Positions 15,437 to 24,935 of a DNA stretch of 64,000 nucleotides are shown piece after piece (position 1 is the stretch's first letter; each line of letters begins with the position of its first letter). This DNA is from SZUA-181 sp964601765 (GTDB lineage Bacteria; Pseudomonadota; Zetaproteobacteria; Mariprofundales; Mariprofundaceae): contig CAZROR010000001.1 of the NCBI GenBank assembly GCA_964601765.1, forward strand, positions 43,262 to 107,261, written 5' to 3'. The notes beneath the pieces are model-generated. The model did no database searches, was not told the DNA's origin, and was given only the letters and a program-made list of their open reading frames with translations. Made by a program: the position numbers and the translations under genes.

Positions 15437-17657
15437 CGACCTCGAACAGACCCTGAATCACGTGTTTCGCACAGCGCACATGCAGCGCAACGAGTTTGTT
15501 ACGGTCGAACATCTGCTGCTGGGCCTGCTCGACAATCCGTCTGCACGTGAAGCACTGACAGCCTGCGGGCTGGATTTTGATCTGCTGCGCGCTGATCTGA
15601 ACCAGTTTATTTCGGAGCACGTGGCCATCCTGCCGGAAAACATGGGTGAAACGACGGCCAGTATTTGCCTGCAACGCGTCATCCAGCGCAGCATCATGCA
15701 GGCGCAGTCCTCCGGCAAGGAAGAGGTGGATGGCGCCAATATCCTCATTGCAATTTTTTCTGAGAAGGACTCACATGCCGTCTATGCGCTGAAGCGCCAG
15801 GGCATCACGCGGCTGCATGTGATGGACTATATCGCGCATGGCATCAGCCGCGACCACCCGTTGCAGCCGGAAACCACCGCCCCATCCGGTACAAAAAAGC
15901 GCCGTACCCCCTCGGCCCTGGAGCGCTTCTGCGTCAACCTGAATGAAAAGGCCGCAGCCGGCCAGATCGATCCGCTGATCGGGCGGGAGGCTGAGCTCAG
16001 CCGCTGCACACATATCCTGTGCCGGCGTCGCAAGAACAATCCGTTGCTTGTCGGCGAGGCCGGCGTGGGGAAAACCGCCATTGCGGAAGGGCTGGCTGCG
16101 CGCATTGTGGAAAAACGGGTACCGGAGGCTATTGCCGGTGCCGTGATTTACGCCCTGGATATGGGTGCGCTGCTGGCCGGCACGAAATACCGCGGCGACT
16201 TCGAAGAACGCATGAAGGCAGTGCTTTCCGAGCTGGCAAAACAGTCACAGGCCGTGCTGTTCATCGATGAAATCCATACCGTCATCGGTGCCGGAGCCGC
16301 CAGCGGCGGTGCCATGGACGCATCCAATCTGCTCAAGCCGGTGCTGGCCAACGGTGAGCTGCGCTGCATCGGTGCCACAACCCAGAGCGAGTTCCGCAAC
16401 CTGTTTGAAAAGGACCGTGCGCTTTCCCGGCGCTTCCAGAAAATCGACGTGCCCGAACCGGGTATCGCGGACACGATTAAAATTCTGAACGGGCTGAAGG
16501 CGAATCTCGAGGCGCATCACGGCATCCGCTACACGCAGACGGCCATCAGCTCGGCGGCGCAGCTCGCTGCCCGCTACATCAATGACCGCCGTCTGCCGGA
16601 TTCGGCCATCGACGTACTCGATGAGGCAGGCGCAGCCATACGCGTGGCCAAACGGCGCAGGAAGCAGGTGGCTGTTGGCGATATCGAGGCGATGGTGGCC
16701 GCAATGGCCCGCATTCCGCCGCGCAGCCTGTCCACGGACGACCAGCAAAGCCTGAAAAACCTGGAACGCAATCTGAAGCTTGCCGTATTTGGTCAGGATG
16801 CGGCCATTGTCCAGCTTGCAGCCAGCATCAAGCTGTCCCGGGCGGGCCTGTCACACCCGGAAAAGCCCATTGGCTCCTTCCTCTTTTCCGGCCCGACAGG
16901 CGTGGGCAAAACGGAGGTCGCCCGCCAGCTGGCCCGTATTCTGGGCCTGACCCTGATCCGTTACGACATGTCGGAATACATGGAAGCACATGCCGTTTCC
17001 CGGCTGATCGGGGCGCCTCCCGGTTATGTCGGCTTCGACCAGGGCGGGCTGCTGACCGAGGCCGTGAACAAAACCCCGTATGCCGTGCTGCTACTCGATG
17101 AAATCGAGAAGGCCCACCCGGACATGTTCAATATCCTGCTTCAGGTCATGGATCACGGCACGCTGACGGATAACGCCGGCCGCACGGCGGACTTCCGCCA
17201 TATTATCCTGATCATGACCAGCAATGCCGGGGCCTTTGAGATGCAGCAGGGTGCCATCGGTTTCAATCCCGCGCCACAGCGTGATGCAGATGCCAAGGCC
17301 ATCGAGCGCATCTTCTCACCCGAGTTCCGTAACCGGCTGGATGCCATCGTGCCATTTGCCAGCCTTGATCCGGAGACTATCGGGCATGTCGTGGACAAGT
17401 TCATCATGGAGCTGGAAATCCAGCTACAGGAGAAGGGTGTGGAGCTTTCCGTCAGCCGGCCCGTACGTGCCTGGCTGGCCCGACGGGGCTACGACGAACG
17501 CATGGGGGCACGGCCAATGGCGCGGCTCATCCGCGAGGAAATCAGAAAACCACTGGCTGAGGAAATCCTGTTTGGCAGGCTAACCAAAGGCGGCAGGGTG
17601 AATATCACCCTGCACAATGATACCCCCCGCTTTTCATTCAAACCGGCAACCCCTTAG
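15426..17657 (+). CDS. clpA: ATP-dependent Clp protease ATP-binding subunit ClpA
   Basis: 743 residues. N-domain with Clp repeats (1-145), AAA+ domain 1 (Walker A GEAGVGKT at 210-217, Walker B VLFIDEIH), AAA+ domain 2 (Walker A GPTGVGKT near 490, VLLLDEIEKAHPD). An AIGFNP loop provides the IGF/L tripeptide that docks into ClpP. There is no long middle domain, so this is ClpA and not ClpB. With ClpS it forms the N-end-rule unfoldase; clpP is outside the window. It ends 12 bases from the convergent ODP-GGDEF gene. Confidence 0.95.
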   Translation: MLSDDLEQTLNHVFRTAHMQRNEFVTVEHLLLGLLDNPSAREALTACGLDFDLLRADLNQFISEHVAILPENMGETTASICLQRVIQRSIMQAQSSGKEEVDGANILIAIFSEKDSHAVYALKRQGITRLHVMDYIAHGISRDHPLQPETTAPSGTKKRRTPSALERFCVNLNEKAAAGQIDPLIGREAELSRCTHILCRRRKNNPLLVGEAGVGKTAIAEGLAARIVEKRVPEAIAGAVIYALDMGALLAGTKYRGDFEERMKAVLSELAKQSQAVLFIDEIHTVIGAGAASGGAMDASNLLKPVLANGELRCIGATTQSEFRNLFEKDRALSRRFQKIDVPEPGIADTIKILNGLKANLEAHHGIRYTQTAISSAAQLAARYINDRRLPDSAIDVLDEAGAAIRVAKRRRKQVAVGDIEAMVAAMARIPPRSLSTDDQQSLKNLERNLKLAVFGQDAAIVQLAASIKLSRAGLSHPEKPIGSFLFSGPTGVGKTEVARQLARILGLTLIRYDMSEYMEAHAVSRLIGAPPGYVGFDQGGLLTEAVNKTPYAVLLLDEIEKAHPDMFNILLQVMDHGTLTDNAGRTADFRHIILIMTSNAGAFEMQQGAIGFNPAPQRDADAKAIERIFSPEFRNRLDAIVPFASLDPETIGHVVDKFIMELEIQLQEKGVELSVSRPVRAWLARRGYDERMGARPMARLIREEIRKPLAEEILFGRLTKGGRVNITLHNDTPRFSFKPATP

Positions 17658-17669
17658 CAACTACGGACT

Positions 17670-19400
17670 TTAATCTTCTGCGGTACAGACACAATTGCGG
17701 CCGGACTCCTTGGCCTCGTAAAGCGCCTTGTCTGCGCGCCTGATCAGATCCTGGATATCCTCGGCACCCTTCAGGTGGTTGGCCACGCCGGCGCTGAGCG
17801 TCACCTTGAACTCACGGCCCTCGCAAACGAACCGCTGCTGCTCGAAGTGGCTGCGTAACCGCTCCGCAAGCTGCACCCCCTCTCGCTTGTTCCGGGAGAT
17901 GATAAAGGCGGCAAACTCCTCTCCGCCAACGCGCACGGGGATATCCACCCGCCGACAGGCGTTCAGCAGCGCCCTGCCCAGTGTTTCGAGCACGGCATCG
18001 CCAGTGCTGTGCCCATACGTATCATTGACGCACTTGAAGTAATCGACATCCAGCATCACAAGCGCCACGCCGGAAATCACGCCGCGGTCATGTGAGGCAA
18101 GCATGCGCTCGACTGCATCATGCATGTAATAGCGGGAATAAAGCCCGGTCAGGGGATCATGAATGGAGCGTAGATACAGCTCATCGCGTTCTCTCTCAAC
18201 ACCGCGGTAAATCACCTCTCGCTCAACCGCCACCATCAGCGGGTCGCAAAGCTGCCCGATGGCCTCGTCCACCTCGGGGCTGATGTCCGCATCCGCCTTG
18301 AGAGTCAGGACAGCCAGTGCGCGAACGCTGTTCCCTTCGAAGGCAAGTGGCACAAGCAACCTGTCGCCTCCGGGCTCCCGGCGGCAATAGCGCAGTTTCT
18401 CCTGCCCGGGCGGTTTTGCGAATGCCGTGGCAAAAAATGGCGGAGGCATCACTTCCTCGCCCCGGTAGCGGTTGGCCGGGCCAAGATAGACAGCATTTTC
18501 GCCCTGTCCGGCATAGAATTCGAGGGACTCCACCCGCAGTACCTCTGAAACCGCCGGCAGCAGATGGTGCACGATATCCCGAAAATCGCGGTACAGCATG
18601 ATGGCATTCAATGCCTGGCGAAGCATGCGATTGATGGCCATGAGCCGGCGTACGTTCGTATCCCCCCTGGCCATCAGATACAGCCCGCAATCCAGCCCCT
18701 TGAGCTTGCGGAACATGAAGCGCACGAGGGGCTCGCGGATGATCGAGCCGTGCTGCGGGGCAATCAGGCGGATGGGCCATTTTTCGATCTCACGCAGGCC
18801 ATGCTGCACGATATCCCGGCTCGGCATGTAGTGCTCATGAAAGGCACGGATATCATCGAAGTACGCCTCATCCTCCGCAAACAGGCGCCACTTCTCCGTG
18901 AAGCCGCCAAAGATGTCGCTGGAAAAGAGCACGCCCGTCGCCGCGTCGAAGGTCGTGAACGCACCGGGGAAATGCATATAGGGCGTCAGGGTGAAATGCA
19001 GCAACCGATTGCCAAGCGCCAGCTCCCAGTCGTGTTCCTCAACCAGCCAGAAAGGCAGGCGTTTCAGGTCATAGTGCTTGAGCAATGCCGCCGCGCGCCA
19101 GTGTGTAATCAGTACGGCGTCATCACGCGCCACCATCCGGTCGATGAGGTTAAGCGCGCCGGTGATGTCAGGATCCTGATGATGGCAGATGAAATAACGG
19201 ATATGTGAAAAGGGAATAATCGTCTCGATTTTCTTCAGCGTATGGGCAAAGGTCAGGGCCGAGCCAGGATCGATAAGGACGGATTGGTCGCCATGTTCGA
19301 TCAGATAGACATGGCACTGAAAGGCATCACCCGGCAGGTAATGCCCCACCCACCAGGTGCGCTCCGCAATTTCTACCGCCTGGCCAAGGGCTGCCATCAT
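17670..19400 (-). CDS. Diguanylate cyclase with N-terminal ODP (di-iron oxygen-sensor) metallo-beta-lactamase domain and a central GAF-like region
   Basis: 576 residues, soluble. Residues 1-240 are a metallo-beta-lactamase fold of the ODP/flavodiiron type: the ligands fit as H74, D76 and D78 (CHHQDPDITG), H143, D162 (SSDIFGG) and H217 (PQHGSI). Residues about 260-410 look like a GAF or similar sensor. Residues about 415-576 are a GGDEF domain with active site GGEEF (492-496) and an intact product-inhibition site RRVD five residues before it, so it should make c-di-GMP and be feedback-inhibited. ODP domains in other bacteria bind O2 at a di-iron centre. It follows the HD-GYP gene after 53 bases and is probably the last gene of that operon. 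Confidence 0.82.
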   Translation of the reverse strand: MMAALGQAVEIAERTWWVGHYLPGDAFQCHVYLIEHGDQSVLIDPGSALTFAHTLKKIETIIPFSHIRYFICHHQDPDITGALNLIDRMVARDDAVLITHWRAAALLKHYDLKRLPFWLVEEHDWELALGNRLLHFTLTPYMHFPGAFTTFDAATGVLFSSDIFGGFTEKWRLFAEDEAYFDDIRAFHEHYMPSRDIVQHGLREIEKWPIRLIAPQHGSIIREPLVRFMFRKLKGLDCGLYLMARGDTNVRRLMAINRMLRQALNAIMLYRDFRDIVHHLLPAVSEVLRVESLEFYAGQGENAVYLGPANRYRGEEVMPPPFFATAFAKPPGQEKLRYCRREPGGDRLLVPLAFEGNSVRALAVLTLKADADISPEVDEAIGQLCDPLMVAVEREVIYRGVERERDELYLRSIHDPLTGLYSRYYMHDAVERMLASHDRGVISGVALVMLDVDYFKCVNDTYGHSTGDAVLETLGRALLNACRRVDIPVRVGGEEFAAFIISRNKREGVQLAERLRSHFEQQRFVCEGREFKVTLSAGVANHLKGAEDIQDLIRRADKALYEAKESGRNCVCTAED

Positions 19401-19453
19401 CCGGCCATTGCACGCGGATGCCAGTCAGGCATCAGGAATGCGCACCACCCAGG

Positions 19454-21226
19454 TCAGGTATCAAAGCTAAACTTCCCTTCACGGAAAATCCGGCAGCAGG
19501 CGTCTACCGCATCAGCGTCATACAGCTTACCACGGCCGCGTTCGATCTCGGCCAGGGCCTTGTCAATACCGAGGCCAGGCCGGTACGGCCGGTGGCTTGC
19601 CATTGCCTCCGTGACATCAGCTACGGCCAGAATGCGTGCCTCCAGATAAATCTGGCCATCCTTGAGGCCCTGCGGATAGCCCGAGCCATCCAGGCGCTCA
19701 TGGTGCTGGTGCGCGATTTCCGCCACCGGCCAGGGGAATTCAACGCCCTTCAGGATATCGAAGCCCACCTTTGGATGCTCCTTGATCAGGCTATATTCGA
19801 CCTCAGTCAGGCGAGTGGGCTTCGAAAGAATTTCGGCCGGCAGATGAATCTTGCCGATATCATGAATCATGCCACCCCAGCGAATGCCTTCGACACGGTC
19901 CGCATCCAGGCCCATCTCCGCAGCAATGGCTGCGGCCAGCTCTGCCACGCGCATCTGGTGGCCGGCCGTGTACGGATCCCGCGCCTCCACAGCCGTAACA
20001 ATGGCACGAATGGTGCCTTCAAGGCTTCTGCGCAACCGGCTGGCAGCCTGTCTGCGCTCGGTGACATCCTGGCAAAAGTGTATCGAATGACTGTATTCGC
20101 CATGTTCGTCGCAAACGGCATAGCTGTGCGAGAGATAAATTCGCCCGTCAGGGGTCCGAAACTCTTCCTCTTCCGCCGTCTTGTCATAGCCGTGCAGGCA
20201 GCCGGAAAGTGGCCCATCCTGCTGTGGGAAGACCTCCCAGTAAGGCATGCCATTGATGTCTGCCAGCAGACGCCCGGCACATGCAGCGTAAGCGCTGTTA
20301 GCGCGCACGATGCGTCCCTGGGCATCATGCAGAAAAATGGGATCGGTTACCGCATCAAAGGTAGTCTCCCACTCCCGCTTGGCCTGCTCCACGCGCGCGT
20401 ACGTTTCGTTCATGTCCTCAAGCATGTAGAGCATGGCACGGTTCGCTTCTTCGGCCTCGTCCAGGCTGCGCTTCAGGCGTGCCTCATCCATCTTCTGCAC
20501 GCTGATATCGCGTACCGTGCCCTGAACAACGCGCTGCCCGCCAAGTTCCATGGCAGTCAACCATATGGATACTGGAAAGTTCGTGCCATCCAACCGCTGA
20601 TGTATCCACTCAAATTTATGAGTACCTTGTTTGAAAGCCATCGCAATATGCTCATTGGCCAGTTGCCTGGAATTGTACCCGCCTGGCTGGGTCTCCGGCG
20701 AAAAGTCGGCTGGATGCCTACCCAAAAGCTCATCACGTGACGTGCAGCCAAACATACGCAGTGTTGCATCATTGCAATCAAAAAAGCCATCTTTATCAAT
20801 CAACATGATGGCGTCCGGCGAAAGCTCATACAGCATGCGGTATTTGATCTCCGCGGCCTCGGCATCGCTCACATCACGCAAGACTACAGTGTACACCCAC
20901 GCCCCCTTCACCTGCCCGCCCGTAAGCGCAAATGCGCAGGGAAAGGTGCGGCCATCCTTTCTGAGCCCCTTCAGGCGCAACTCCTGCCGCGCCGGCTGCG
21001 CATCACTGGCATCGATAACCTGCCGCATCGCGGCCTGGCAGTCATCACGGGCCTCGCCGTGCAACAGCATGGGCAGTGTCATCTTGTACGCTTCTGTCTC
21101 GCTGTAGCCAAACATCGCCTCGGCAGGCCCATTCCACAGCAGAATGCGGCCTTTACTGTCCGCACAGGCCATGGCATCCAGGCTGATAGCGGCCATAGCC
21201 TGGATCAACGGTTCACAGCCGCCCAC
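19454..21226 (-). CDS. Triple-PAS HD-GYP c-di-GMP phosphodiesterase
   Basis: 590 residues, no membrane segment. PAS 1 (about 10-120), PAS 2 (128-245), coiled coil (246-285), PAS 3 (286-392) and an HD-GYP domain (400-590). The catalytic set is present: HQMRV, HDIGK at 455-459, HPKVG, HHERLDGSGYPQGL with GYP at 516-518, and ADVTEAM. HD-GYP enzymes degrade c-di-GMP to GMP or pGpG. It comes 20 bases after the response regulator, so the pair likely form the effector side of the two-component system. The start is GTG 21226 with AGGAAAGG just upstream. Confidence 0.87.
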   Translation of the reverse strand: MGGCEPLIQAMAAISLDAMACADSKGRILLWNGPAEAMFGYSETEAYKMTLPMLLHGEARDDCQAAMRQVIDASDAQPARQELRLKGLRKDGRTFPCAFALTGGQVKGAWVYTVVLRDVSDAEAAEIKYRMLYELSPDAIMLIDKDGFFDCNDATLRMFGCTSRDELLGRHPADFSPETQPGGYNSRQLANEHIAMAFKQGTHKFEWIHQRLDGTNFPVSIWLTAMELGGQRVVQGTVRDISVQKMDEARLKRSLDEAEEANRAMLYMLEDMNETYARVEQAKREWETTFDAVTDPIFLHDAQGRIVRANSAYAACAGRLLADINGMPYWEVFPQQDGPLSGCLHGYDKTAEEEEFRTPDGRIYLSHSYAVCDEHGEYSHSIHFCQDVTERRQAASRLRRSLEGTIRAIVTAVEARDPYTAGHQMRVAELAAAIAAEMGLDADRVEGIRWGGMIHDIGKIHLPAEILSKPTRLTEVEYSLIKEHPKVGFDILKGVEFPWPVAEIAHQHHERLDGSGYPQGLKDGQIYLEARILAVADVTEAMASHRPYRPGLGIDKALAEIERGRGKLYDADAVDACCRIFREGKFSFDT

Positions 21227-21246
21227 CCCTTTCCTCGTAGCCCCGG

Positions 21247-21774
21247 TTATTGCTGCCTCCGCAGCGAGGCAATCACGGCCTTCTGACGCTCAACCTCTTC
21301 GCGCAGCTCCTTGATGCGCGCTTCCCGCTGCCAGCAGACATTGATCAGCCGCCGGCACTCCTCCAGGGCGTGCCTCAGCTGCTTTTCCATCGCATGCTTG
21401 TACATCGCCAGCTGGATGTTGCTGTGCAGCTCGCGATCCTCGAAGGGCTTGACGATATAGGCAAAGGCCTCGGTCTCCCGGGCACGGTCGATTTTTTCCT
21501 GATCGGTATAGGCGGTAAGGTAAATCACCGGGATATTCAGCTCATGCCGGATCATATCGGCTGTCTCAATGCCATCCATCCCCCCCTTCAGCACAATATC
21601 CATGAGTACAAGGTCGGGCTTGTGTTCCCTGGCCTTTGCCACCGCATCCAGGCCTGTCATCACCCTGGCACAAACATCATAATTCATCTGTGTGAGGGCA
21701 CGCTCAATATCCTTGCTGATGATGCCCTCATCCTCGACAATAAGGATGCGCAGCTTGTCTGGTATCTCACTCAT
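21247..21774 (-). CDS. Response regulator (receiver + coiled coil)
   Basis: 175 residues. Receiver domain with acidic pocket E14/D15, phospho-acceptor D59 (VLMDIVL), T87 and K109 (VKPFEDRE), followed by about 55 residues of predicted coiled coil and no DNA-binding or enzymatic output. The LKGGMDGIETA stretch is typical of regulators paired with HisKA_2 kinases. Its ATG overlaps the kinase stop by 4 bases. It probably passes the signal by protein contact, perhaps to the adjacent HD-GYP protein (inference). Confidence 0.88.
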   Translation of the reverse strand: MSEIPDKLRILIVEDEGIISKDIERALTQMNYDVCARVMTGLDAVAKAREHKPDLVLMDIVLKGGMDGIETADMIRHELNIPVIYLTAYTDQEKIDRARETEAFAYIVKPFEDRELHSNIQLAMYKHAMEKQLRHALEECRRLINVCWQREARIKELREEVERQKAVIASLRRQQ

Positions 21775-23852
21775 GCATTACCTCCGCGCGCAGCTGGAAA
21801 CAGAATCCGGATATCCGTGCCATGTGCGTTGATTATGCTCAACTCCCCCCCAAGCTGGGCCGCCAGCGCATCAACCAGTTGCAGCCCAAGTGTTTTTGCG
21901 GCATGGACATCCATCCCCTGCGGCAGGCCACAGCCATCATCATAGACACGGATCAGCCTGTGCGCATCATCCGGTGCACTGAGGCTCACGTGAATGCTCC
22001 CCCGGCCCTCCGGAAAGGCATGCTTCAGGGCATTGCTTACCAGCTCATTGATAATCAGCCCGCAGGGCACAGCCTCGTCCATGCCCATGACGATATCATC
22101 CGCATCCACGCGCACGGTAATCCGCTGCCTCGAAATACCGCGGGATTTGACGAGCGTAGCAACGATATTCTCAATATAGGCCTGCGCCGGAATAGTATCC
22201 AGACGCTCCGAGGCATAGAGCTGCTCATGTACAAGCGACATCGTGCGGATGCGCTCCTGGCTGTCCCGACACATGGCCTGCAGCCTTGTATCATGTGCCT
22301 GTGTGGCCTGCAGCCTCAGCAGGCTGGAGACAATCTGCATGTTGTTTTTCACGCGGTGATGTAGCTCGCGCAGCAGCACCTCCTTCTCCCGCAACGATGC
22401 CCTGAGCCGGTCCTCGGCCTTCACCCGGTCACTGATGTCCAGCCAGCTACCGACAATTTCAACAGCCTGCCCTTCTGCATTTCGTTCAATGGTCAGGCAG
22501 TCATGAATCCACAGGTAGCGTCCGTCGGTACAACGGAAGCGGTATTCATGCATATAGACGCGTTCGTCCCCGGCCAAGGCCCTGCGCAAACCACGAACAG
22601 TCTGTCTGCGCTCTTCCGGATGGAGGTGCGAAATCCACCAGCGTGCATTTCCAACCACATCACTGTATTGCCAACCGAACAGCTTACTCAGATTGGAGCT
22701 AATAAAGGCAGGCGTAAAATCCACGCCATGCACATGCAACACATAGTGCACGGCGGGCGTTGTAGCCATGATATGCGCCAGCTCCCTGCGTGAATCGACA
22801 AGCTGCCGCCTGGCCTGCAGCCGCTGGACATGGAGACGCGCCAGCATACGCGCTATCAGGGCAGCTGCCAGAATCAGAATGCCGCTCCCGGCGAGGAACA
22901 ACGCCCGTTCCTGCCCCATCATACGGGATAGGGAGGCTGCTGGAAATCTTGATACGATAAACCAGTGGAAGCCCCTGGCAGCTTCTGGAGACAGCCTGGG
23001 ATGCAGGTCGTGCACGAGGTCAACCGCGGAGTACATATACACGTCCCCGCCAGTCTCGAACACCCCGCCATGCCCACGCAGGATTTGCTGCCACGCCGCA
23101 GGATAGACGGCACCGAAATGCCAGTTGCGTCGTTCGGGAAGCACAAAGCCCCAGTTCCACTCCGGATGCGGGCTGGAAAGAAAGAAGCCTGCCTGGTCAA
23201 TGAGATAGGCCTCGCTGTCATCTGTATCCATCACTTGGCGGAAGCGTCTGAACAGGTCTGCCATCCCCTGCCTAAGCATCAAGGCCCCCACCCTGCGATC
23301 ACCCTCAAAGAGGGCCAGAGTGAGCCAGACCACGGGCACAGGCCCTGTATGGGTGCGCTCCAGTTGTATGGGCGATAGATAAACCCCGCCCACCTCTAGC
23401 TGCGCGGTGGTACGGAGCAAGTCAGGCAGCCCTGGTACCGCGGCAGGCAGGCGACCGGCACGCATCAGCTCGCGCCCGTGGGTATCCAGAAGGCGTACCC
23501 CATTGTCGCTGGAGGCGCGATGTAGAAAAGAGGCCGTTCCGGCCTCCAGCAGCCTCAGCCCCCCGGGATCGGAAAAGGGGCGGTGAAGTGCTGCCAGATC
23601 GCCGATATGAGCCAGCGCATCAGTAGCCTGCTTCAGGGCCCTGACAAGCATGTCATGCTGGATTTCCACATGATGCTGGTCACGCTCGATGATGCGCTGG
23701 CGTTCGATTTTCACTTCTTCGCGGTAGAACATATAGCTCAAAGCCACGATAGTCAGCACGAGACCACCAAACAGTATGCCGAAATAACGCCAGAATCCTG
23801 GCATCAGCACTGGGAATGATGCGTGGAAACCAATCTCTGACCCAGTCGCCAC
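21771..23852 (-). CDS. Membrane sensor histidine kinase (periplasmic sensor, PAS, HisKA_2/HATPase)
   Basis: 693 residues. Transmembrane helix about 22-42, a large periplasmic Cache-like sensor (43-316), second helix about 317-336, PAS with PAC (350-475), then a HisKA_2-type dimerisation domain with the phospho-histidine motif ELHHRVKNNMQ at 496-506 and a HATPase with NELVSNALKHAF (N602-F613), DDGCGLP and GLQLV. The periplasmic ligand is unknown. The open frame starts at GTG 23852 without a clear ribosome site; ATG at residue 17 is an alternative. It is second in the signalling operon. Confidence 0.87.
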   Translation of the reverse strand: MATGSEIGFHASFPVLMPGFWRYFGILFGGLVLTIVALSYMFYREEVKIERQRIIERDQHHVEIQHDMLVRALKQATDALAHIGDLAALHRPFSDPGGLRLLEAGTASFLHRASSDNGVRLLDTHGRELMRAGRLPAAVPGLPDLLRTTAQLEVGGVYLSPIQLERTHTGPVPVVWLTLALFEGDRRVGALMLRQGMADLFRRFRQVMDTDDSEAYLIDQAGFFLSSPHPEWNWGFVLPERRNWHFGAVYPAAWQQILRGHGGVFETGGDVYMYSAVDLVHDLHPRLSPEAARGFHWFIVSRFPAASLSRMMGQERALFLAGSGILILAAALIARMLARLHVQRLQARRQLVDSRRELAHIMATTPAVHYVLHVHGVDFTPAFISSNLSKLFGWQYSDVVGNARWWISHLHPEERRQTVRGLRRALAGDERVYMHEYRFRCTDGRYLWIHDCLTIERNAEGQAVEIVGSWLDISDRVKAEDRLRASLREKEVLLRELHHRVKNNMQIVSSLLRLQATQAHDTRLQAMCRDSQERIRTMSLVHEQLYASERLDTIPAQAYIENIVATLVKSRGISRQRITVRVDADDIVMGMDEAVPCGLIINELVSNALKHAFPEGRGSIHVSLSAPDDAHRLIRVYDDGCGLPQGMDVHAAKTLGLQLVDALAAQLGGELSIINAHGTDIRILFPAARGGNA

Positions 23853-23868
23853 TTTTGCTGCACAATCA

Positions 23869-24816
23869 TCATGGTAATGGCAGCTGCTGCTTTTCCAGCT
23901 CCTTCTTCAGAGAAGCATTTTCATCACGTAGTGACTTGAGGCAAACCTCACGCTGTACAGTCGCCTGCCGGAAACGCTCCAGTTCTTCCACGCGCTCCCG
24001 CAGAATCCTGTTGCGCTCGATGGCCTCCAGTGCAAAGGAAATATCACCGGCAGCTTCCTCCAGCACCGCCACGACATCCGCCTGGAAGTAGTCTGCATCC
24101 CTGGCATACACGGTGAAGGCCCCGACCACTTCGTCGTCGCGGAACAGCGGAAAGGCTGCAGCAGCACAGGCGCCATGACGGACAAGCTCGTCGCGACAGA
24201 AACTCGCACACGGGCTGCCGGCAATATCATTGCAGATGCATGGCTGCCTGCGGCGAATGGCACGGCTCACAATGTTACAGCCCGGGTATGATTCATTGAT
24301 GGGAACAGACATCTTGTCAACTGTCTTCTCATCCATATCAAAATAAGCCTTGGGCTCCACCATACCGGTTTCCGGGCTCAGCAGGCCAATCCAGGCAGCG
24401 TGGAACCCGCCTCTATGTGCGGCAATACGACAGGCCGAATCGAACAACGTCTGCATATCTTGCTTGTGGCCCATCACCTGATTGACATCGCTCAGAAATG
24501 CCAGCAACCGATTCAGTTTCCGTGTATGCGTCAGCAAGGCATACTGTCGCTTCTGGTAGAAAGCCGCTATATAACCAAAGGCCACGAGCAGACCGACGAT
24601 GAGCAGCCGCATGAAAAGTTCGTTTGGATCGTGTTCGCCTCGCAAGGTCTGGACCAGGCTGTATGACGGTGAAAACACAAAGGCGTGCAGCACGGATTCC
24701 AGCAGCCAGTAGCCGGTGCCGGCCGCAATTCCCCAAAGTATAAACCTCGGCCGCCTGACCTGCTCTTGTGACAGCAGGCTCTGCAAATCAGGTTCAGCTT
24801 TTTCCTTCTTTTCCAT
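23869..24816 (-). CDS. GAF-domain membrane protein
   Basis: 315 residues. Two transmembrane helices near the N-terminus (about 28-48 and 68-90), a GAF domain (about 115-265) and a C-terminal coiled coil. The GAF segment has five cysteines within about 40 residues (PGCNIV, QPCICNDI, SPCASFC region), which could bind a metal or respond to redox state; the usual motif there has fewer. There is no kinase or cyclase domain, so it is probably an accessory sensor for the kinase that follows after 16 bases. Start ATG 24816 with AGAGAGG just upstream; in-frame ATGs at 24852 and 24867 are alternatives. First gene of the operon. Confidence 0.7.
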   Translation of the reverse strand: MEKKEKAEPDLQSLLSQEQVRRPRFILWGIAAGTGYWLLESVLHAFVFSPSYSLVQTLRGEHDPNELFMRLLIVGLLVAFGYIAAFYQKRQYALLTHTRKLNRLLAFLSDVNQVMGHKQDMQTLFDSACRIAAHRGGFHAAWIGLLSPETGMVEPKAYFDMDEKTVDKMSVPINESYPGCNIVSRAIRRRQPCICNDIAGSPCASFCRDELVRHGACAAAAFPLFRDDEVVGAFTVYARDADYFQADVVAVLEEAAGDISFALEAIERNRILRERVEELERFRQATVQREVCLKSLRDENASLKKELEKQQLPLP

Positions 24817-24883
24817 GCACCTCTCTTCACATGCGGCCCTTATGGCTGTCATGTCCTTATAGACCATGCGGATAAGAGGTGCA
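24816..24883 (-). promoter_or_regulatory. Inverted repeat that could hide the ribosome site of the GAF gene
   Basis: In the leader RNA, TGCACCTCT (complement of 24875-24883) is perfectly complementary to AGAGGTGCA (complement of 24816-24824), which includes the Shine-Dalgarno and the A of the ATG. The stem extends by GU and CG pairs to about 12 base pairs across a loop of about 50 bases. Confidence 0.35.
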
Positions 24884-24935
24884 CGAAACTGTTATCGAAC
24901 AAATTGGATACCAGCTGTGGATCATTGGCAACCCG

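Noticed and set aside
19418..20740. A 440-codon open frame antisense to the HD-GYP gene
   Set aside because: The minus frame carries clear PAS and HD-GYP motifs; this one has none.
24816..24883. c-di-GMP (GEMM) riboswitch before the signalling operon
   Set aside because: The expected conserved core could not be found; only a simple inverted repeat is visible.
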